64,000 nucleotides of DNA. Origin: Akkermansia muciniphila. GTDB lineage: Bacteria > Verrucomicrobiota > Verrucomicrobiia > Verrucomicrobiales > DEV007. The position numbers and the translations under genes are program-made. Below the pieces are notes generated by a model. The model saw nothing but the letters and a program-made list of their open reading frames with translations. It did no database searches and had not been told where the DNA came from. Positions 23,073 through 31,800 of this stretch are shown here, piece by piece; positions within the stretch are counted from its first letter, which is position 1; each line of letters opens with the position of its first letter. The stretch covers positions 62,001-126,000 of the forward strand of contig CAMCXS010000004.1 of the NCBI GenBank assembly GCA_945883495.1, given 5' to 3'.

Positions 23073-24740
23073 ATGCAACGTCAAATCCTGCCTCAGCTTC
23101 GAGCTCGTTGGGAGCGGGAGGATTTCGATCTATTTCTCTCGCACAATTCCCGGGATAAGCCGGACGTCATCAAGATTGACCAGTACCTGCAACAACGGGG
23201 CATTTTGGGGTGGCTTGATTCCACCGAGTTGCGACATGGGACATCGTGGATCAAAGGACTGGGCCGGGGACTCCGGGAGAGTCCAGCCCTTGTTGCCGTG
23301 CTCGGCGCCGAAATGGGGCAGTGGCAAGAGCAGGAAATTGAGGCCTACCTTCCTCACGCGGTGAAGGCAAACAAACCACTGGTGCCGATCCGGTTACCCG
23401 GCTTTTCCGAAGATCGTTTTGACACGGATGATTCCCTGCAATTTCTCCGTGGACGACACGGCCCGATTCTGGAGAGGATGGATGATTTGTCTCCATTGGA
23501 CAGTCTAGTTGATCATTGCTGCCGAGATCATCGGCAGTTGTCGCCCGGAGAGCCGGGAGAGGATAGCATCAGCGGGTTGCTGCACATCTTGGCCCGAGCA
23601 CAACTTCCAGGCGTTGTCATTCGGCGGCTTGCACGGACCGCATCGGGTGCCAACCACTGGTTTCCGCCGACTTCGGGACTTCTTGGAACACTTTTGGATC
23701 TGAGGACATTGCCAGACGCCAACGGTAATCCGCCATTGCTGTTGTTTGTCGCTCTGGCACTTTCATATCTAGGCGATAACGATTTACGGAATGATGCTGG
23801 CCGTTGGCTACAATCGGAAGTGATTCGAGTGGGTTTGGATCCAAGCCGGGTGCACGAGAAAGCATCGGAGTTGGAGCGAATTCGATCCACACTGGAAACA
23901 GAGAGCCAGCCGAGATTGCAAATCCAGGTGGACGCTCGCCTGGATGAGGAAAACGGGACTGGCGAAATGACGGGCTACATCATCCGTAGCCATCTTCGGT
24001 TTGGAGCAAGCGCCGGGGACATACCGGAAGAGTTGGCTAGAGGTGAGGTGGCCGATGAGACTGGTGTTTACTCAATCTTTGTAGATTTGCTCAAGGATGT
24101 GTTTCAGCTTATGCGGACAAATCGCCTTGACGCTCCACGTTTTCCTTTAGTCCAATTGTTTGTTCCGGTGGAGCTGCTCGACGAGGCGTTTGAGTGGTGT
24201 CATTACAATTCCAGAGACTATGTTGCCGGCGTTTGGCCATTGGTCGTCGCATCGCTTGATCGGCACAAGGATTATGGGGAGTCTGCATGGTCTGCGGAAC
24301 AAAGATTCCGTGAAATCTTGGTAGCCAAGAGCGGCGTTTCGATCGATTGCGTCGAGGAACTTCCAGCAGACGCCGCTGAGTTTGGCCGATTTCTGCGTAA
24401 AAGAAATGCGCACGCCCTGCGCACATCTGGGTGGCAGTTGCAGCAATCGAGTGAAGAGCTGCGAATTTCATTTTTCGAGGAATTGGCACGTTCTCACCTG
24501 CCCGTCATCATCTGGCTCCGGGAGTCCGGGCTGACTGATCAGCCCGTGCTCCGAGCTGAACTCGGCGACGACGTTCTGAAGTGGCCCGACATCGTCCAGT
24601 CCTTTCGGATTGGCCGTTGTAGCGAACACCGGCCCGGAATCGCACCTTCGGAACTGATGTGGCGGCAAGCGGTTTTGTTTTGGGATGATCACAAACGTCC
24701 CTTTCTCCCCACGCCCTTTACTGGATTTTGCTTCGCTTAA
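23073..24740 (+). CDS. TIR-VMAP protein of a VMAP-MoxR-vWA conflict system
   Basis: 555 residues from the ATG at 23073. Residues ~17-120 form a TIR domain: FDLFLSHNSRDK, then GILGWLDSTELRHGTSW (E52 a candidate catalytic residue, uncertain), ALVAVLGAEMGQW and NKPLVPIRLPG. Residues ~290-555 match the VMAP C-terminal domain: LVQLFVPVELLDEAFEWC, WPLVVASLDR, LPVIIWLRESG, and the closing VLFWDDHKRPFLP, equivalent to the family's LLWDDPxRxP motif. Known TIR domains cleave NAD+ or signal; the VMAP is thought to be the sensor/adaptor of MoxR-vWA ternary systems. MoxR follows after 12 bp. Possible immune or abortive-infection role; this is inference. Confidence 0.82.
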   Translation: MQRQILPQLRARWEREDFDLFLSHNSRDKPDVIKIDQYLQQRGILGWLDSTELRHGTSWIKGLGRGLRESPALVAVLGAEMGQWQEQEIEAYLPHAVKANKPLVPIRLPGFSEDRFDTDDSLQFLRGRHGPILERMDDLSPLDSLVDHCCRDHRQLSPGEPGEDSISGLLHILARAQLPGVVIRRLARTASGANHWFPPTSGLLGTLLDLRTLPDANGNPPLLLFVALALSYLGDNDLRNDAGRWLQSEVIRVGLDPSRVHEKASELERIRSTLETESQPRLQIQVDARLDEENGTGEMTGYIIRSHLRFGASAGDIPEELARGEVADETGVYSIFVDLLKDVFQLMRTNRLDAPRFPLVQLFVPVELLDEAFEWCHYNSRDYVAGVWPLVVASLDRHKDYGESAWSAEQRFREILVAKSGVSIDCVEELPADAAEFGRFLRKRNAHALRTSGWQLQQSSEELRISFFEELARSHLPVIIWLRESGLTDQPVLRAELGDDVLKWPDIVQSFRIGRCSEHRPGIAPSELMWRQAVLFWDDHKRPFLPTPFTGFCFA

Positions 24741-24752
24741 GTCACTCAACTT

Positions 24753-25790
24753 ATGGACCCGTCTCCCACCTCGGCAGTCGACCGCCGCGTTTTCCGAGCC
24801 CTCCCACCGGATCAACTTCCGGAGCCGGGCGTCGGCGCGGCGAACCTTGAGCATTTGGCTCCTCCTCCGCCATGGAGGCAATATTTGGAAACCCAGGATC
24901 AAATCCGGGGAGAAGGGTTCGTGGCTCCACCTGGGCTGGACGTGCTGATCAACACCGCGTTGATTTTGCGACGTCCCATTCTTGTCGAGGGGCACCCGGG
25001 TTCTGGAAAGACCTCTCTCGCGTATGCCGTCGCCCGGGAACTCAATCTGCCCGGGCCATACCGATGGTCCGTTACCTCCCGCTCCACGCTCCAAGACGCG
25101 CTTTATCAGTATGATGCGATCGGACGGCTTCACACCGCCAATCTGCCAGCAAAGCCGGGGGGAGGGGAAAGAGAGGACTGCGTCGAGGATTACCTTCGCC
25201 TCGGCCCCCTCGGGATGGCTTTTGTTCGTTCAACGAAAGCTTCTGCGGAACAGCCAGCTCGACCGGCGGTGCTTTTGATCGATGAGATCGACAAGAGTGA
25301 TATCGATCTTCCGAACGATCTGCTGCACGTTTTTGAGGAAGGTTGGTTCGAAATTCCGGAACTGCTGCGAGATCGTCGCAATGAGCACCTCGTGCTCCCA
25401 CACCGCACCCGTCTCACGGCGGGAACCGAGGAACGCGTTTTGGTCAAAGGCGGCGTGGTGAAGTGCGAGGAGTTTCCGTTCGTGGTGATGACCAGTAATA
25501 GCGAGCGGGAGTTTCCACCTGCATTCTTGCGGCGCTGCCTGCGTGTTGAGATGAAGACACCGGCGAACGTCGATGACTATCTCGCGATCGTTCGCAACAG
25601 GTTCCGTGACTCGAACCTCAACGCCGTTGAGCCCAAAGTTCGGAAACTGATCGAGTCCTATCTGACGGAAATCTCCGAGAAAAAGCTTCTGCTCGCGACG
25701 GATCAGCTCCTCAACGGGATTCACCTCCTCCTTGAGCACGGAGATGTCAGCGAAGAGGTAAAGCGGCTGATTTTTCAGTCATTGCGCTGA
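24753..25790 (+). CDS. MoxR-family AAA+ ATPase
   Basis: 345 residues. Walker A GHPGSGKTS at about residue 79, Walker B VLLIDEIDKSD near 173, sensor-1-like MTSNSEREFPPAFLRRC near 250 with an arginine finger candidate, and a C-terminal helical lid. The N-terminal ~45 residues (PPPPWRQYLETQDQIRGEGFVAPPGL) resemble the MoxR lid-proximal segment. MoxR ATPases act as chaperones with vWA partners through a MIDAS; here the partner would be the next gene (28 bp downstream). It lies between the TIR-VMAP and vWA-FGE genes, completing the ternary operon. Confidence 0.9.
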   Translation: MDPSPTSAVDRRVFRALPPDQLPEPGVGAANLEHLAPPPPWRQYLETQDQIRGEGFVAPPGLDVLINTALILRRPILVEGHPGSGKTSLAYAVARELNLPGPYRWSVTSRSTLQDALYQYDAIGRLHTANLPAKPGGGEREDCVEDYLRLGPLGMAFVRSTKASAEQPARPAVLLIDEIDKSDIDLPNDLLHVFEEGWFEIPELLRDRRNEHLVLPHRTRLTAGTEERVLVKGGVVKCEEFPFVVMTSNSEREFPPAFLRRCLRVEMKTPANVDDYLAIVRNRFRDSNLNAVEPKVRKLIESYLTEISEKKLLLATDQLLNGIHLLLEHGDVSEEVKRLIFQSLR

Positions 25791-25818
25791 TCGGTGGGAG
25801 CAACCGTCACGACTGCTG

Positions 25819-28800
25819 ATGTCTTTAGATACGAAGTCAGGTCACTCCTCCGCGTTCCTCCGGAGCTGTGGAGTGGGTGGTGCGGACGCCCGTCCGGCAC
25901 GGGACGTGGCGGACGTCCTTTACCTTGCCGCTTATGTAGACCGGTTGCTCGCGTCAGCAGAGAAGCAACCCCAGCCCCAGGAACCCCAGCCCAGCGCCCC
26001 CAGCGACTCGCAAGCGAAAAGACCGGAGCCACCAACTGAGTCGGATTCTTCGGTGTCTGCATCAGAAGATCAGGCGGCATCACCGAACGTAGATGTTTCC
26101 GCTCCGGCTCCCGGGAGCGAGCAGGCGGAGCAATCGTTGCGGCATCGGGATCTCGCCTTCTCGGCATCCGCAACGGCGCCGCTTCAGGTTCCTGAACCCA
26201 TTGCCGTTCCGGACACACGGGAACTAGCCAAAGCTTTACGCCCGCTCAACCGGCGGGTCCGGAAAGGCCTGGCAACAGAACTGGACCCAGACGCCTCCGC
26301 GGAAGCGACGGCACGAAATGCCGGACGCCTCATCATCGTGAAACGTCCGGCAGAGCGGCGGTGGATTAGTCTGCACGTGGTGTTCGATTCCGGCCGGTCG
26401 ATGGATTTTTGGAAAGCCGCTCACCGGACCCTGATTCGGATGTTTGCGCGGCAGGGCGCTTTTCATCGGCTCCGCTTTTGGACGATGTCCCCGCACGGGG
26501 CTGAGGTGTATCCCCTGGCAGACGGGAACGGAAGCCGATCATCAGGTCACTTGGTGCCGCTTACCGAAGACGAAATCATTCTCGTCGTTTCAGATACGCT
26601 CGGTCCTCACTGGCGGGATGGCACCGCACTGATCAGGTTGCGGGAATGGGGGCTGTCCCATCCTTGTGCTCTATTGCACCTGTTCCCTTCCACGATGTGG
26701 AAACGGACTGCCCTAGCTGACGCGGTCCTCTGCGAGCTATCCTCCGTTGAGCCACTTGAACCGAACCGAACGCTTCGGGTGACGCGACGAGGAAGAGCAT
26801 TGCTGAGCGAAGAACCGGGTATCCCCGTCTTTAATCTGAGGTCTCTGCATGTCCGCTCCTGGGCGCGGCTGCTCGCCGGCATTGGCAAAAGCAAGATCGC
26901 AGGGATTTTGCCGGGCCGTGGCGCAAAAGAGCCCGAATCTGCCGCAGGATCCACGCCCGATCAACTGTTGACCGCGTTCATGCAGTCGTCCAGCCCGGAG
27001 GCCGGTGCGCTTCTTCGGTCCTTGGCTGCCGCACCGCTATCACCGCCAGTCATGCGTCTGATCCAGGCTGCGTGGCTTCCGGACTCCCGCCATTGGCACC
27101 TTGCCGAGGTCGTTTTTGGTGGACTGCTTCGCCTCGTGGAACTGCCGGATGCAGTGACTCGGAGCCGCTCGGAAGGCATGTATTTCGACTTCGTGCTGGG
27201 TGTGCGTGAGCGAATTCTCGACGCCATGCCCCGTCAGCATTTCCTCGATGTGAGGAAGAAAGCCTCGGAGTATTTGGTGAAGCTTGGCTTTGGTGATGAT
27301 GAATTTGAACTCCTTCTGGAGCAGCCCGAAAGCATCCCTCAAAGCGGTGGGCGTGGCTGCGCACTTCCGGTGGCTTCGTTGGACGCAGCTCTGTTTGAGC
27401 GCTTGGGTGAACGTTATCAAGGAGTGGCGAGCCGTTTGCGTCGCCTCGCCGGATTGGAGCGCGATGGTGTCGGGGACGCAGTATCAGATGAAGTTTCCCC
27501 CGCCTCCGGCAGGAGGGAGCCATTCGTAAACTCCATCGGCATGACCATGCTCGGCATCCCCTCGGGCACGTTCACCATGGGCAGTCCGGCGGATGAATCA
27601 GGGCGGGATAATGATGACTTCCCCCAGCATGAAGTCACTTTGTCCCATCCCTTCTGGATCACCCAAACCCCCGTCACCCAGAAGCAGTGGAAGGATGTGA
27701 TGGGGACGACCGTCGCGCAGCAGGAGGCCAAGGGAGATGCGTACGGAGAAGTGACCGGCACTGGGGAAGATCACCCGGTCTATTTCGTAAACTGGGAGGA
27801 AGCCCTCCGGTTTTGCGACCGCCTCACGGAAAGGGAGAATCGCCGCGCCGAGGGCTTGGCTTACTCCTTGCCGACCGAAGCCCAATGGGAATATACCTGC
27901 CGGGCCGGGACAAACGGTTCCCAAAACGTTCCCGGCATCGAGTTCACCGAACTGGGTTGGTTTCGCGACAACAGCGAGCAGACGACCCATCCCGTCGGCA
28001 CGAAAACGCCCAATGCCTGGGGCCTTCACGATTGCCACGGCAATGTTTGGGAATGGTGCGCGGATTGGTTCGAGCGGAGCACGAGCACCGTTCCGATCAC
28101 GGAACCGCAGGGACCACCAAATGGTGAGTACCGTGTGGTGCGCGGCGGGGGCTGGGACCACGATGCTCAGGGCTGCCGCTCAGCGTTCCGCGTCTATGAC
28201 GTTCCTGGTGGGCGGTTCGACTACATTGGTTTCCGCCCAGTCCTATCCCTTGTACGGCAAAGAGAAGCGCAGGGCGCGCTCCCTCCCGAGCCGGAGGTCC
28301 AGGAGGAAGCCGCCCGGAGCGTCCGGCCGCATTTTGTCCCCATCAAGGCGGGAACTTTCCTCATGGGCAGCCCGGGGACCGAGGACGGGCGACTCGACCG
28401 GGAGGATCCCCACCAAGTTACCCTGACCCGGGATTTCGAGATCGCGGACGCGCCGGTGACGCAAGCCCAGTATGAGGCGGTCATGGGGACCAACCCGAGC
28501 CGCTTCAAGGAATCCGGTCCCGATGCTCCCGTAGAACAGGTGAGCTGGCACGACGCCGTTGCCTTCTGCGACAAGCTCACCGCAGAGGATCCCAACTGGA
28601 TCTATCGCCTCCCCACGGAAGCGGAATGGGAATACGCCTGCCGCGCTGGAACCACCGGTTCCTACAACGTGGGCAACGCCGACCCTGCCGCCCTGGGATG
28701 GTTCAGAGCGAATTCTAGGGGCAAGACGCATCCGGTCCGGGAAAAGGCAGCCAACCCTTGGGGACTCTACGACTGCCACGGAAATGTTTGGGAATGGTGC

Positions 28801-31800
28801 CAGGATTGGTTCGCCGAAAATCTGGGCGCCAAGGCGCTGCGGGACCCGCAGGGTCCAGACTATGGTGTCCTCCGCGTGCTGCGCGGCAGTTCCTGGTACA
28901 ACGACAACGCCATGAATCGCCGCGGGTTCGATCCCGGCTCCCGAAGCGACGGCTTTGGTTTTCGCCCTGTCCGATTGAAAAGAATAGCGGAGGGCAACGC
29001 GCCTGAGCCCGTGCCGACGCAGGAGGCAAAGGTTAAGGCCGGAGCCCGGAGCGCCGAATGGACGGCCCGCGACTTTGAAGTCCCCGTCGCCCCAGGCATG
29101 AAAATGCTCTGCATCGGTGCCGGAAACTTCCTCATGGGCGAGGGAACTGAAGCCCACCCGGTCACCCTCACCGAAGATTTCTTCATCGCGGAAACCCCGG
29201 TCACCCAGGCGCAATACGATGCGGTGATGGGGAAGAATCCGAGCCGGTTCAAGGAGGTTGGCCCCGATGCGCCCGTGGAGCAGTTGACCTGGGACGATGC
29301 GGTGGCCTTCTGCCAAAGGCTTTCTGCGGCGGATCCGGTGTGGATGTATCGACTTCCCACTGAGGCGGAATGGGAGTATGCCTGCCGGGCGGGTACGACC
29401 GGGGACTTCAACCTGGACGGAGCCGATCTTGCTGACTTGGGATGGTTTAAAGCGAATTCTGGGCAAACGACGCATCCGGTGCGCCAAAAACTACCCAACG
29501 CTTTCGGTCTCTACGACTGCCACGGCAATGTCCGGGAATGGTGTGCGGACTGGTACCTGGAAACTCTCGGTACAGAGAGCGCCACCGATCCCCAGGGCCC
29601 TGCCGATGGGGTCGATCGGGTGGCGCGGGGCGGTGGATGGAACTACCACGAAGGAGCCTGCCGCTCCGCGTCTCGACGCGAGGGGACTCCAGATTTGCGC
29701 GACGACCAGATTGGTTTCCGCCCCGTCCGCGTGAAGCGAGCAGTCGATATTGACACAGGTGTTGCGCCCAAAGGACGGAGCCCCGATTTGCTCGCCCGCG
29801 ACTTTGTAGTCGCCGCCGCCCCAGGCATGAAAATGCTCTGCCTGGGTGCCGGAAACTTCCTCATGGGCGAGGGGAGTGAAGCTCACCCGGTCACCCTCAC
29901 CGAAGATTTCTTCATCGCCGAAACCCCGGTCACTCAGGCGCACTACGAGGCGGTCATGGGGACCAACCCGAGCTATTTTAAAGAAGCGAGGGCCGATGCG
30001 CCGGTGGAGACGGTGAGCTGGGACGATGCGGTGGCCTTTTGCGCCAAGCTCAATCAGATCGCCGAGCCGGAGCACGGCTGGGAATGGGCCCTCCCCTCCG
30101 AGGCGCAGTGGGAATACGCCTGCCGTGCGGGGACGACCACGGCTTATTCCTGGGGCGACGAGTTCGTGGAGGGGAAAGCTAACGTCGAGAATGACGAGGG
30201 AACGAGCGAAGACAAGGAGGTCGCTTACTTTCGTTCACGGGGATTGCCGGTGAAATCCACGATGCCAGTGCGAACCTTCGATCCGAATCCCTGGGGCCTT
30301 TACGATTGCCACGGCAACGTTTGGGAATGGTGTGCGGACTGGCATGGCGAGTACCCCAAGGAAGCCGTCGTGGATCCGCAAGGTCCAGAAAGTGGTGGCT
30401 ACCGCGTGCAGCGCGGCGGTTCCTGGCGCGACTCCGCCCTGATCTGCCGCTCCGCGTACCGCAGCAGGCCCGTCCCTGGCATCCGCTTCCACGACTTCGG
30501 TTTTCGCCCAGTCCTAACCCGGAAGAAACAAGCGGAGGGCACCGAGCCTGAGCCCGTGCCGACGCAGGAGGCCGAGGTGAAGGCCGGAGCCCGGAGCCGC
30601 CCGGAGGACTACGTCGCGGCGGACTTCGTGAATGGACTGGAAATGGGGATGGTCTGTGTGCCACCGGGTATGTTCACGATGGGCAGTCCAGTGGGCGAGA
30701 GAGGCCGGGAATCGGAATCCTGGATGGCGAAGGAAACCCAGCACCAGGTCACCCTGACCGAGCCGTTCTGGATCGCGAAAACTCCGGTGACCCAAGACGC
30801 TTGGCAGACGCTCATGGGCTCCACCGTGGCGGAGCAGAAGGCCAAGGGCAACGCCTTCGGCGAGGTCACCGGCACCGGCGACGACCATCCCGCCTATTTC
30901 GTGAACTGGGAGGACGCGCTGGCCGCCTGCGACCGGCTCTCCATCCGGGAACGGGACGCCGGGCGGTTGCCGGACGGGTATCTCTACACCCTGCCGACCG
31001 AAGCACAGTGGGAATACGCCTGCCGCGCTGGGACCGAAGGACCCTTCAACGTGGACGGCACGAGCCACCAAGATTTGGGGTGGTATCGGGACAACAGCGA
31101 AGGCTCGACACATTCCGTCGCTGAGCGAGCGCCAAACGCCTGGGGCCTTTACGACTGCCATGGTAATGTCTGGGAATGGTGCTCGGACCTTTTACAGGAG
31201 GATCTCGGTGCAAAATCCGCCACAGACCCTCAGGGGCCGACCAGTGGTTATGAACGCGTGCTGCGCGGCGGTTCCTGGTCCAACTATGCCCTGCGCTGCC
31301 GCTCCGCGTACCGCCTCGGGGGGATTCCTAGCTTCCGCAAAGGTGACATTGGTTTCCGCCCAGTCCTCTGCCCCCGGAAGCAAAGAACGGATCTGTCCGT
31401 GCTGCCGACGGAGCTGGAGGCCGTGGCGCAGCCCGAGCCGCAAGCCCCGACGGCGGCCGGACAGATTCGACAGGTGTTTGTACCGATCCGGCCCGGGAAG
31501 TTTCTCATGGGCAGTCCGAGGAATGAGAAGGATCGTGAACCCGGCGATGCGAAGGAAACCCAGCACGAGGTGACTTTGACGCACGCTTTCGAAATCGCCG
31601 ACGCGCCGGTCACTCAGGCCCAGTACGAAGCGGTGGTGGGAACGAATCCGAGCCGGTTCAAGGAATCCGGGTCCGATGCGCCGGTCGATCAGGTGAGCTG
31701 GGAGGACGCGATGGAGTGGTGCCGCAAGATGTCCGAGACTGATCCGCACTTCGAGTATCGCCTCCCCTCCGAAGCGGAGTGGGAGTATGTCTGCCGCGCC

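Noticed and set aside
28243-29487. Long minus-strand open frames (up to 400 codons) opposite the vWA-FGE gene
   Set aside because: They mirror the repeats of the plus-strand gene, with Arg/Pro/Gly-rich nonsense composition; typical antisense frames of GC-rich DNA.
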